Assembly (NCBI GenBank): GCA_022792815.1
Contig: JAAWBS010000016.1
Coordinates: 1 to 64,000 of the forward strand
From: Hungatella sp.
Lineage (GTDB): Bacteria > Bacillota > Clostridia > Lachnospirales > Lachnospiraceae
Direction: 5' to 3'
DNA: 64,000 nucleotides
The position numbers were made by a program, and so were the translations under genes. Shown here in pieces: positions 16,814 through 24,635 of the stretch (its first letter is position 1; the number at the start of each line of letters is the position of its first letter). The notes below the pieces were generated by a model that saw only the letters and a list, made by a program, of their open reading frames with translations, was not told the origin of the DNA and made no database searches.

Positions 16814-17931
16814 ATGAAGAAAAATTTGAACATATGTATCTGGGGCCTTGCGACCGTGATGATGCAGGCTGCAGCAAGAAGGCCGATTCTGCCCAGGACA
16901 CCACCGCGGTGGAGACCACTGCCCAGGCCGGGAGCACGGAGACTTCCGCGGCAGAGCCCCCTGTGGTGAGTGAGGAGCTGAAATCAGCTCTTGAGGAAGG
17001 CCAATGGGTGGAAAAGCTGGGAACTTACGTGGGAGTCACCTACACTCCTCTTGCCATAGACATCTCCGATGAGGATATCGAGGCGCAGCTTGAGTCTCTG
17101 GTGTCAGCCAATGTCACATATGAGGAGGTGGACAGAGCGGCTCAGAAGGAGGACACGGTCAACATCGACTATGTAGGCAAGAAGGACGGTGTGGCCTTTG
17201 AAGGCGGAACTGCCAGCGGTACCGATTTAACCCTGGGCTCCGGACAGTTTATCGACGGATTTGAGGACGGCTTAATCGGGGCGGAGAAGGGGGAGAAGAG
17301 GACTCTGAATCTGACATTTCCCGAGGCTTATCCCAGCGAGGAACTGGCGGGCGCGGCCGTGGTGTTCGAGGTGACAGTGAATGCGGTGAAGGAGCCTGTG
17401 AAACCGGAGGTGAACGATGAGTTCATCGCAGCCAAAACGGAATATGCCACGGTAGACGAGTTTCGTGATAAGACCAGAGAGCAGATGGAGGAGTCTGCCA
17501 GGAATAATGCCCTGCAGCAGAAAAAGTCTGATGTATTCCTGAAGGTGGTGGGGGACAGCACGGTGAATGCCCCTGAGGAGTATGTCCGGGTAATGTATGA
17601 GAATCAGAAGCTGGCTGCCAATCAGCAGGCTCAGATGTACGGGATGGACCTGGAGACCATGTTGAGCTTTTACGGTATGGACATGGAAAGCTTTGAGGCC
17701 AGCTTGAGGGATGCCGCCGAGGAGGGAAGCAGGCAGAACGCTGTGGTCCATGCCATCGCGAAGGCTGAGCGGATCACGGTGACAGAGGAGGATCTGGTGC
17801 AGCTGGCAGAGGACTTCGGGTACGAGAGTAAGGAGGCTATGATCGAGCAGGCCGGCGAGGACACGGTGGACAACTATGTCCTGACGGAAAAAGTGGTGGA
17901 TTTCATCGCAGAGAATGCGGTGGAAGAATAG
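16814..17931 (+). pseudogene. Trigger-factor-like FKBP peptidyl-prolyl isomerase lipoprotein, frameshifted at the lipobox
   Basis: The ATG at 16814, with a purine-rich site 8 bases upstream, encodes a signal peptide MKKNLNICIWGLATVMM. The next bases then run out of frame. From 16867 a different frame continues with GCSKKADSAQ and stays open to 17931. Restoring one base after ATGATG (16859-16864) joins them as a lipoprotein with an ...AGC lipobox. The main frame has a Thr/Glu-rich linker, an FKBP domain ('EDTVNIDYVGKKDGVAFEGG' to about residue 190) and a trigger-factor C-terminal helical domain, without the ribosome-binding domain. It would be an extracytoplasmic foldase. It could be a true mutation or a sequence error; alternatively translation starts inside at 16834 and yields an unexported protein. 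Confidence 0.8.
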
Positions 17932-17952
17932 CACAAGACAGAATATGGAATG

Positions 17953-17986
17953 AAAAACCTGGGCCTTCTTTAGGTTCCGGGTTTTT
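17953..17986 (+). terminator. Rho-independent terminator after the FKBP lipoprotein gene
   Basis: AAAAACCTGG at 17953-17962 pairs with CCGGGTTTTT at 17977-17986, with one G-T pair and a 14-base loop. It ends in five Ts just before the CcdA-TlpA gene. Confidence 0.7.
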
Positions 17987-18007
17987 CCAGTAAAGGAGAT
18001 ACGGTGT

Positions 18008-19366
18008 ATGGGATTTTCTTTTGAGGTCAGCGTGCCGGTTTTAACGGTTTTTTTGCAGGGAATTCTCAGTTTTTTTTCACCCTGTGTTCTCCCGATTCTG
18101 CCACTGTACATCGGTTACCTGTCAGGCGGGGCCGGTGTCAAGGGGGAGGACGGGGAGATCTGCTATAAAAGGAAAAAGGTGATGCTTCACACCGTCTGCT
18201 TCGTGGCGGGAGTCAGTTTTGCCTTTTTTGTGCTGGGGCTGGGAGTCTCGGCTGTGGGCGTGTTTTTCCGGTCTAACCAGACCATGTTTGCCCGGATCGG
18301 CGGGGTGTTGGTGCTGCTGTTTGGACTGTATCAGCTGGGGGTCTTGGGGCAGCCGGAGGTTTTGGGCAGGGAGAGAAGGCTTCCGTTTCACCTGGACCGC
18401 CTGGCCATGTCCCCCTGGACCGCTTTCTTGATGGGATTTACCTTCAGCTTTGCCTGGACGCCCTGTGTGGGACCGGCCTTGGCAAGCGTGCTCTTGATGG
18501 CAGCTTCGTCTTCTTCCAGGATGGTGGGATTTCTCTTTATCGGCGTGTATACCATAGGATTTATCCTGCCGTTTCTTGCGGCAGGGCTGTTTACCACGTC
18601 TCTGCTGAAGCTGTTTAAGAGGCATATGGGAGTGGTGCGGTATACGGTGAAGCTGGGCGGCCTGCTCCTGGTGGTGCTGGGGCTTTTGATGGTGTCCGGG
18701 AAGATGAACGAGGTCACCGGTTACCTGTCCCAGCTGCCGTCCACAGGCGGGGAAGCCCAGACGAAAGGACATGACGAGAGCGTGGGAGAGCCAGAGGGCG
18801 GCGAGACGGGAGAGGACGGGAGTCAGACTCCAAAACAAAAGCAGCAGGAGGCATCCACCCAGACAGATGGCCCGGGAGACAGTGACAGCCCTGCGGCCGG
18901 GGAGGAGCAGGAGACGAAGATTCCTGCCCCGGATTTTGAGTTAAAGGACCAGTTCGGAGAGGTACACAGGCTGTCGGACTACAAGGGAAAGACGGTGTTT
19001 CTGAACTTCTGGGCCACCTGGTGTCCGCCATGCCGGGCGGAGATGCCGGATATCCAGAAGCTGTATGAGGAGTATGAGACCGAGGGGGATCAGGCTCTGA
19101 TCGTCCTGGGAGTGGCAGGCCCGAATATGGGCAACGAGAAATCCGAGGAGGAGATCGCCGGGTTTCTGGAAGAGAACGGATACACCTATCCGGTGGTGAT
19201 GGACACGGAGGGAAGCCTATTTGCCGAGTATGCCGTCTATGCATTTCCCACCACCTTTATGATCGACCGGGAAGGCAATGTGTTCGGGTATGTGTCAGGG
19301 CAGATTTCCTATGACATGATGAAGGATATCATCTCCCAGACCATGGAGGGAAAGAGACGGCAGTGA
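18008..19366 (+). CDS. CcdA-type thiol-disulfide transporter fused to a TlpA/ResA-like thioredoxin
   Basis: A 452-residue membrane protein that carries reducing power across the membrane and uses it outside. The N-terminal CcdA/DsbD-like part (about 1-235) has the paired cysteine motifs 'SFFSPCVLPILPLYIGY' and 'FAWTPCVGPALASV' and six or so membrane helices. A Gly/Glu/Gln-rich linker (about 240-300) leads to a TlpA-type thioredoxin domain with 'FWATWCPPCRAEMP' (CPPC active site) and 'YAFPTTFMIDREG'. The fusion is common in Firmicutes. AAGGAG precedes the ATG. The zinc-binding protein gene begins at its stop codon, so the redox relay and the zinc importer share a transcript. Confidence 0.92.
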   Translation: MGFSFEVSVPVLTVFLQGILSFFSPCVLPILPLYIGYLSGGAGVKGEDGEICYKRKKVMLHTVCFVAGVSFAFFVLGLGVSAVGVFFRSNQTMFARIGGVLVLLFGLYQLGVLGQPEVLGRERRLPFHLDRLAMSPWTAFLMGFTFSFAWTPCVGPALASVLLMAASSSSRMVGFLFIGVYTIGFILPFLAAGLFTTSLLKLFKRHMGVVRYTVKLGGLLLVVLGLLMVSGKMNEVTGYLSQLPSTGGEAQTKGHDESVGEPEGGETGEDGSQTPKQKQQEASTQTDGPGDSDSPAAGEEQETKIPAPDFELKDQFGEVHRLSDYKGKTVFLNFWATWCPPCRAEMPDIQKLYEEYETEGDQALIVLGVAGPNMGNEKSEEEIAGFLEENGYTYPVVMDTEGSLFAEYAVYAFPTTFMIDREGNVFGYVSGQISYDMMKDIISQTMEGKRRQ

Positions 19367-19389
19367 GGGTTCGACCGGAGAGGCAGGCG

Positions 19390-20448
19390 ATGGAGAGCAT
19401 GAGACGGAAAGCCGGTATATGGCAGAGAGGAGATACGGGCCCCAGGATCCTGATTGCCCTGTGTCTGGCCGCTGCGGTTTTGATCGGCGGGGGCTGTGGA
19501 TCAGAGGCTTTGGAGGATGGGGAGATAAACTCCGGGGAAAGGCGGCTTAAGGTGGCTGCTACGCTGTTTCCGTACTACGATTTTACGAGACAGGTTGGAG
19601 GAGATCTGGTAGACCTGGAGCTGATCGTTCCGGCCGGGATGGACAGCCATTCTTTTGAACCCACTCCCGCAGACATGAGGAAGATCCAGGAAGCCGACAT
19701 ACTAATCTGCAATGGAGGAGCTATGGAACACTGGGTCAGCCAGGTACTGGAGGCCATAGACCAAAGGGAGCTCCGTGTGGTCACCATGACGGACTATGTG
19801 GATCTGGCAGAGGAAGAGCTGGTGGAGGGCATGGAGGGAGACGACCATGACCATCACGATTTTCGGGAGGGATGGAAGCACGATCACGGGGAAGAGACGG
19901 GCCATGTTCAGGATCCGGAGTATGACGAGCACATCTGGACCTCTCCCCGCAACGCCGTGATCTTCTCCCGGGTGATCAGGGATACCCTGGCCGAGGAGGA
20001 TCCGGATCATGAGGACGAGTACAGGGCCGGGTGTGAGAGCTATGAGAGGCAGCTGACAGAGCTTCACCGAGGATTTTCGGAGGTGGCAGAGAAGAGGAAG
20101 CGGAACACGGTCATCGTGGGAGGAAAGTTTCCCTTCCGGTACCTGGCCGAGGAGTACGGATTCGACTACAGAGCCGCTTTTTCCGGATGCAGCACAGACA
20201 CGGAGCCAAGCGCAAGGACCATCGCCTATCTGATCGACAAGGTGAGGGAGGAGGAGACCCCTGCCGTGTATTACCTGGAGCTGACCAGCAGCCGGGTGGC
20301 AGAGATCATCGGGGAGGAGACCGGGGCTGTCCCGCTGCTTCTCCACTCCTGCCACAATGTGACCAGAAGGGAGCTGGAGAGCGGCGTCACCTATGTGGAT
20401 CTGATGAGACAGAATATAGAAAATTTGAGAAAAGGATTGGATGAATGA
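19390..20448 (+). CDS. znuA: Zinc/manganese ABC transporter substrate-binding lipoprotein (ZnuA/AdcA-like)
   Basis: Captures metal, most likely Zn2+, outside the cell. About 352 residues with a signal peptide and lipobox ('AAVLIGGGC'), then a cluster A-I binding protein: 'ATLFPYYDFTRQVGGD', 'AGMDSHSFEPTPADM' (first ligand His) and a His/Asp-rich loop 'GDDHDHHDF...KHDHGEE' near the middle. 'DEHIWTSPRNA' (second His) follows. The His-rich loop favours zinc over manganese. The start is uncertain: GTG at 19363 overlaps the upstream stop, and ATGs lie at 19390 and 19399. The permease and ATPase genes follow with 4-base overlaps. A Zur site was not recognised. Confidence 0.87.
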   Translation: MESMRRKAGIWQRGDTGPRILIALCLAAAVLIGGGCGSEALEDGEINSGERRLKVAATLFPYYDFTRQVGGDLVDLELIVPAGMDSHSFEPTPADMRKIQEADILICNGGAMEHWVSQVLEAIDQRELRVVTMTDYVDLAEEELVEGMEGDDHDHHDFREGWKHDHGEETGHVQDPEYDEHIWTSPRNAVIFSRVIRDTLAEEDPDHEDEYRAGCESYERQLTELHRGFSEVAEKRKRNTVIVGGKFPFRYLAEEYGFDYRAAFSGCSTDTEPSARTIAYLIDKVREEETPAVYYLELTSSRVAEIIGEETGAVPLLLHSCHNVTRRELESGVTYVDLMRQNIENLRKGLDE

Positions 20449-21152
20449 GTTCACTGATTACATGCAGCCATGTGGATTTTGGGTACGAGAACCATGATGC
20501 GGTGATCGATCTGACCATGGAGGTGGAGGAAGGAGATTACCTCTGTGTGGTGGGTGCCAACGGTTCGGGAAAGAGCACTCTGGTAAAAGGACTTCTGGGT
20601 CTTCTAAAGCCTACGGCGGGGACCCTTGTGGTGTCGGAGGAGTTAAAGAGGACGGGCATCGGGTATCTGCCCCAGCAGACGGCGGCGCAGAGGGACTTTC
20701 CGGCCACGGTCTGCGAGGTGGTGATCTCGGGAGCCCTGAGCAGAAGGGGAAATCGGCCGTTTTATTCGGCGAAGGAGAAGAACATGGCCGCAGCGGCCAT
20801 GGAGAAGCTGGGAATCCTGGACTTAAAGAGGCGCTGCTACCGGGAACTGTCGGGAGGACAGCAGCAGAGGGTTCTGATCGCCAGGGCCCTGTGCGCAGCC
20901 AAAAAGCTCCTCATCCTGGATGAACCTGTCACAGGCCTTGACCCGTCTGCCATCCAGGAGTTTTACGGTCTGGTGAAGCGGCTCAACTCAGAGGAAGGGA
21001 TGGCGGTCCTCATGGTCACCCATGATGTGGCCAACATCATGGGGCAGGCCAGCCGGATCCTCCATCTGCAGCAGCGGGCCCTATTTTTCGGCACGCCTGC
21101 GGAGTATGGAGAGACCCAGGTGGGGCGAAGATTTTTAGGAGGTGGGCTATGA
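20445..21152 (+). CDS. znuC: Zinc/manganese ABC transporter ATP-binding protein
   Basis: A 235-residue ATPase that powers metal uptake. Walker A 'VGANGSGKSTLVKG' is near residue 36, Q-loop 'GYLPQQTAAQRDFP', signature 'LSGGQQQRVLIARAL', Walker B 'LLILDEP' and H-loop 'MVTHD'. The family-typical 'DFPATVCEVV' is present. The ATG overlaps the znuA stop (ATGA), and its own stop overlaps the permease start in the same way, indicating translational coupling. Confidence 0.93.
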   Translation: MSSLITCSHVDFGYENHDAVIDLTMEVEEGDYLCVVGANGSGKSTLVKGLLGLLKPTAGTLVVSEELKRTGIGYLPQQTAAQRDFPATVCEVVISGALSRRGNRPFYSAKEKNMAAAAMEKLGILDLKRRCYRELSGGQQQRVLIARALCAAKKLLILDEPVTGLDPSAIQEFYGLVKRLNSEEGMAVLMVTHDVANIMGQASRILHLQQRALFFGTPAEYGETQVGRRFLGGGL

Positions 21153-21991
21153 GACTGTTGGCGGAGATGTTGTCCTACCCCTTTCTGGTGAGAGCCTTTG
21201 TGGGGGGAGTCTTGGTCTGTGTGTGTGCGGCGCTTCTGGGGGTCAGCCTGGTGCTGAAACGATATTCCATGATCGGGGACGGACTGTCCCATGTGTCCTT
21301 CGGTGCACTGTCCATCGCTCTGGCGGCAGGATGGGCACCTTTGGCAGTATCCGTCCCTGTGGTGGTGACAGCGGCCTTCTTCCTTCTGAGGATGACGGAG
21401 CAGAGCCGGGTGAAAAGTGATGCGGCTATCGCCATGATCTCTGCCAGCGCTCTGGCGGCGGGAATCGTGGCCACCTCCCTGACCACAGGCCTGACCACGG
21501 ATGTGAGCAGCTACATGTTCGGCAGCATCCTGGCCATGAGCCCTTCGGATGTAAAGCTGTCCGTGGTGTTGTCGGCCGTGGTCCTCGGGCTGTTTGTGTT
21601 CTGCTACAACAAGATCTTTGCGGTGACATTTGACGAGAGCTTTGCCAGGGCCACAGGGGTCAGAGTGTCCCTGTACAATGTGCTGATCGCGGTGCTGACG
21701 GCAGTGACCATCGTCCTGGGGATGCAGATGATGGGAGCTATGCTGATCTCCAGCCTGATTATCTTTCCGGCGCTGACCTCCATGAGAGTGTTTCGAAGTT
21801 TCCGGGCGGTAGTGTGGTCGTCGGCTTTGGTCTCCGCAGTCTGCTTTTGCCTGGGGATGACGGCATCCTACTATTTCTCCACCCCGGCGGGAGCCAGTGT
21901 GGTGTTGGTCAATCTAGGGGCTTTCCTCTGTTTCTGGGCAGCGGAGAAGGTCAGAGGCAGGCTGAGAGCAGGAAAAGGGAGGGACAGGTGA
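21149..21991 (+). CDS. znuB: Zinc/manganese ABC transporter permease
   Basis: A 280-residue ABC-3 family membrane protein with about eight hydrophobic segments. Typical stretches are 'GVSLVLKRYSMIGDGLSHVSFGALS' near residues 30-55 and 'MMGAMLISSLIIFPALTSMRVFRSFR' near 190-215. It completes the ZnuABC importer. A 4-base overlap joins it to znuC; the TrkH gene starts 2 bases after its stop, so transcription probably runs on. Confidence 0.93.
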   Translation: MRLLAEMLSYPFLVRAFVGGVLVCVCAALLGVSLVLKRYSMIGDGLSHVSFGALSIALAAGWAPLAVSVPVVVTAAFFLLRMTEQSRVKSDAAIAMISASALAAGIVATSLTTGLTTDVSSYMFGSILAMSPSDVKLSVVLSAVVLGLFVFCYNKIFAVTFDESFARATGVRVSLYNVLIAVLTAVTIVLGMQMMGAMLISSLIIFPALTSMRVFRSFRAVVWSSALVSAVCFCLGMTASYYFSTPAGASVVLVNLGAFLCFWAAEKVRGRLRAGKGRDR

Positions 21992-21992
21992 G

Positions 21993-23357
21993 ATGAAACA
22001 AAAGATTATCCGGGAATGGTTCCGGAGAAAGCGGTCTTTGACTCAGACCCAGTATATTGCCTACGGATTTTTTGTGCTGATTATGACGGGAACCTTGCTC
22101 CTTATGCTGCCTGTCTCCAGCAGGGACGGGCAGAGTATGGATTTTCTGGGAGCCATGTTCACGGCCACCAGCGCCTCCTGTGTAACCGGGCTGGTGGCGG
22201 CGGACACCTGGACTCAGTGGAGTCTGTTCGGTCAGATGGTGATCATCACGATGATTCAGATCGGCGGCCTGGGATTTATCACCATCGGTGTCTTTGTGTC
22301 CATCGTTTTAAGAAGGCGCATCGGCCTGAAGGAGAGAGGTCTCATGCAGGAGAGCACCAGCGCCTTACAGATCGGCGGGATCGTAAGGCTGACCAAGAAG
22401 ATCATCCTGGGAACCGCCTTTTTTGAGGGCATAGGGGCTTTGCTCCTGTCCATTCGCTTCATCCCTCAGTACGGATTTTTCAGGGGAATCTATTACGGTA
22501 TTTTTCACGCGGTGTCTGCCTTCTGCAACGCCGGATTTGACCTTATGGGCCATCAGACGCCCTACAATTCTCTGTCCGCCTACTATGACGACTGGCTGGT
22601 CAATCTGGTGATCATGTCCCTGATTATCATCGGAGGTATCGGGTTTATCGTGTGGGACGATATCAGCAAAAAGGGGATTCACATGAGGAAATACCTTCTC
22701 CAGACCAAGATCGTGCTGCTTACCACGGTAATTTTGGTCTTCGGCGGGGCCGCCATGTTCTACTGGCTGGAGAGGGATCTTCTCATGGCGGATATGAGTC
22801 TTGGCGGAAAGATTCTCTCCTCCCTGTTCAGCTCCGTGACGGCAAGGACAGCCGGATTTAACACCATCGATACGGGGGCTCTGTCCGACGGCAGCAAACT
22901 GCTGACCATCATTCTGATGTTTATCGGCGGAAGCCCCGGCTCCACTGCAGGCGGGGTCAAGACCACCACCATTGTGGTGCTGCTACTGTATGTCCGCTCC
23001 AGCATCCGGAGGACCTACGGGGTCAATGTGCTGGGAAGGCGGCTGGAGGAGGAGGCTATCAAACAGGCCAGCTCTGTGTTCACCATCAACCTGTTTTTGG
23101 CGCTTTCAGTCTCCCTGGCCATTATGGCCATTCAGCCTATGTCCATGTCGGACACCCTGTTTGAGACCTTTTCCGCCATCGGCACCGCAGGGATGACCAC
23201 GGGGATTACCAGGGATCTGCTGCCTGCGTCCAAGGCCCTGATTATTCTTCTGATGTACTGCGGCAGGATCGGCAGCATGTCTTTCGCACTGGCATTTACC
23301 CAGCAGAAACGGATTACCCGGGTGCAGAATCCGGCGGAGCGGATCAATGTGGGATAA
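21993..23357 (+). CDS. TrkH/KtrB-family potassium uptake protein
   Basis: The 454-residue membrane subunit of a K+ (or K+/Na+) transporter. Four pore-loop repeats are visible, such as 'FTATSASCVTGL', 'FHAVSAFCNAGFDLM', 'SVTARTAGFNT' and 'FSAIGTAGMTTGIT', with many membrane helices between. The size fits the Gram-positive KtrB type. Its usual cytosolic partner (TrkA/KtrA, with a nucleotide-binding RCK domain) is not in the next genes; rex follows under its own promoter. The partner may be elsewhere. The gene directly follows znuB. Confidence 0.9.
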   Translation: MKQKIIREWFRRKRSLTQTQYIAYGFFVLIMTGTLLLMLPVSSRDGQSMDFLGAMFTATSASCVTGLVAADTWTQWSLFGQMVIITMIQIGGLGFITIGVFVSIVLRRRIGLKERGLMQESTSALQIGGIVRLTKKIILGTAFFEGIGALLLSIRFIPQYGFFRGIYYGIFHAVSAFCNAGFDLMGHQTPYNSLSAYYDDWLVNLVIMSLIIIGGIGFIVWDDISKKGIHMRKYLLQTKIVLLTTVILVFGGAAMFYWLERDLLMADMSLGGKILSSLFSSVTARTAGFNTIDTGALSDGSKLLTIILMFIGGSPGSTAGGVKTTTIVVLLLYVRSSIRRTYGVNVLGRRLEEEAIKQASSVFTINLFLALSVSLAIMAIQPMSMSDTLFETFSAIGTAGMTTGITRDLLPASKALIILLMYCGRIGSMSFALAFTQQKRITRVQNPAERINVG

Positions 23358-23396
23358 GAGGCTGTGTTCTTTGCTTGTTCTTTCTGGGGAAATGAT

Positions 23397-23425
23397 TTGA
23401 CATTAATTTTACAACTGGGTATAAT
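23397..23425 (+). promoter_or_regulatory. Promoter of rex
   Basis: TTGACA at 23397-23402, a 17-base spacer and TATAAT at 23420-23425: a full-consensus promoter 38 bases ahead of the rex start codon. Confidence 0.85.
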
Positions 23426-23463
23426 ATCTCTTAGTAATCAGGATAGAAAAGAGGAATACAGGC

Positions 23464-24171
23464 GTGGAATATAAGCCAATCTCAAGGGCAGTGATTGCCA
23501 GACTGCCACGGTACTACAGGCACTTAGGAGAATTGATGGAGGAGGGTGTGGAACGGATCTCATCTAATGATCTGAGCAAGAGGATGAAGGTGACTGCCTC
23601 TCAGATTCGTCAGGATCTCAATAATTTCGGCGGGTTCGGCCAGCAGGGATACGGATATAACGTGAAATATTTGTATACGGAGATCGCCAAGATTATGGGG
23701 GTCGACCGCCAGCACAACCTGATCATCATCGGTGCGGGAAACTTAGGGCAGGCCATCGCCAATTATGCTAACTTCGAGAGGAGAGGCTTTCTGATCAAGG
23801 GCATGTTCGACATCAATCCCCGTCTCATCGGCAGAGTGGTGAGGGGAGTGGAGATCCGGGGCGTGGAGGAACTTGAGAAATTCATCGTGGACAACAACGT
23901 GCAGATCGCGGCCCTTACCATCCCCAAGACCAAAGCACCGGAGATCGCGGACCGGCTGGTAACGGCGGGGATCAAGGCCATCTGGAATTTTGCCCACACG
24001 GATCTGGTGGTGCCGGACGATGTGGTGGTGGAGAATGTCCACCTGTCAGAGAGTCTGATGCGTCTTTCCTATCGGGTGTGCAGCATGCAGGATCAGATCG
24101 CCAAGGAGGAGAAGCAGAGGGCGGAACAGGCTTCGAAAAAAGAAAAGCCGGAAAGAAAAGCGTTGTCATGA
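23464..24171 (+). CDS. rex: Redox-sensing transcriptional repressor Rex
   Basis: Senses the NADH/NAD+ ratio and represses fermentation and redox genes. The 235-residue protein has the N-terminal winged helix ('ISRAVIARLPRYYRHLGEL', 'VTASQIRQDLNNFGGFGQQGYGY' region) and a Rossmann domain with 'LIIIGAGNLGQAIANY' (dinucleotide loop) and 'NFAHTDLVVPDDVVVENVHL'. The C-terminus has a charged Lys/Glu tail beyond the domain-swapped helix. GTG at 23464 is used, with a GAGGAA site upstream. It heads a run with acpS, nnr and alr; the acpS ATG overlaps its stop. Confidence 0.95.
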   Translation: MEYKPISRAVIARLPRYYRHLGELMEEGVERISSNDLSKRMKVTASQIRQDLNNFGGFGQQGYGYNVKYLYTEIAKIMGVDRQHNLIIIGAGNLGQAIANYANFERRGFLIKGMFDINPRLIGRVVRGVEIRGVEELEKFIVDNNVQIAALTIPKTKAPEIADRLVTAGIKAIWNFAHTDLVVPDDVVVENVHLSESLMRLSYRVCSMQDQIAKEEKQRAEQASKKEKPERKALS

Positions 24172-24635
24172 TAATCGGGATCGGAACGGATATGATCGAG
24201 ATGGAGCGGATGAGGAAAGCCTGTGAGAAGCAGGCTTTCCTCGCGCGGATTTATACGGCAGAGGAGTGCCGGCAGGCCAGGGGCAGTATTTCCAGGCTTG
24301 CTGGCAATTTTGCTGTCAAGGAGGCGGTGGCCAAGGCTCTTGGGACAGGATTTCAGGGCTTTGGACCGAAGGAGATCGAGGTGCTGCGGGACGAGAAAGG
24401 GAAACCTTATGTCAGAGTCTTTGGCGGCGCGGGAAAGAGGGCCAGGGAGTTGGGAATCCACACCGTCCATGTCTCCATCACCAACTTAAGGGAGTATGCC
24501 TCGGCTTTTGCCGTGGCGGAGGGTGAAGGACCGGGCCGGGGCTGCGGCGACCGGCAGGACCCGGCAGCACACGAAAGGGAAGGAGGGACGCTGTATGAGA
24601 TATCTGGTGACAGGGCAGCAGATGAAGGAGATTGA
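24168..24635 (+). CDS. acpS: Holo-[acyl-carrier-protein] synthase
   Basis: Transfers phosphopantetheine from coenzyme A to acyl carrier protein. The 155-residue frame shows 'IGIGTDMIEMERM' (metal Asp8), 'SRLAGNFAVKEAVAKALGTG' (metal Glu) and 'HVSITNLREYASAFAVAEG'. AcpS is normally near 120-125 residues; here the frame continues about 30 residues (Gly/Arg-rich, low complexity) and overlaps the next gene by 41 bases. The overlap suggests loss of an earlier stop codon. The ATG overlaps the rex stop (ATGA). Confidence 0.92.
   Translation: MIIGIGTDMIEMERMRKACEKQAFLARIYTAEECRQARGSISRLAGNFAVKEAVAKALGTGFQGFGPKEIEVLRDEKGKPYVRVFGGAGKRARELGIHTVHVSITNLREYASAFAVAEGEGPGRGCGDRQDPAAHEREGGTLYEISGDRAADEGD

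Noticed and set aside
16766-16969. Separate 67-codon gene before the FKBP lipoprotein
   Set aside because: Its middle encodes the signal peptide of the frameshifted lipoprotein, and the rest is out-of-frame Arg/Pro-rich sequence; it is described as part of that gene.
23300-23464. Rex operator (TTGTTAA-N4-TTAACAA) in the rex promoter
   Set aside because: No match to both half-sites was found around the promoter, so autoregulation by Rex is not claimed.
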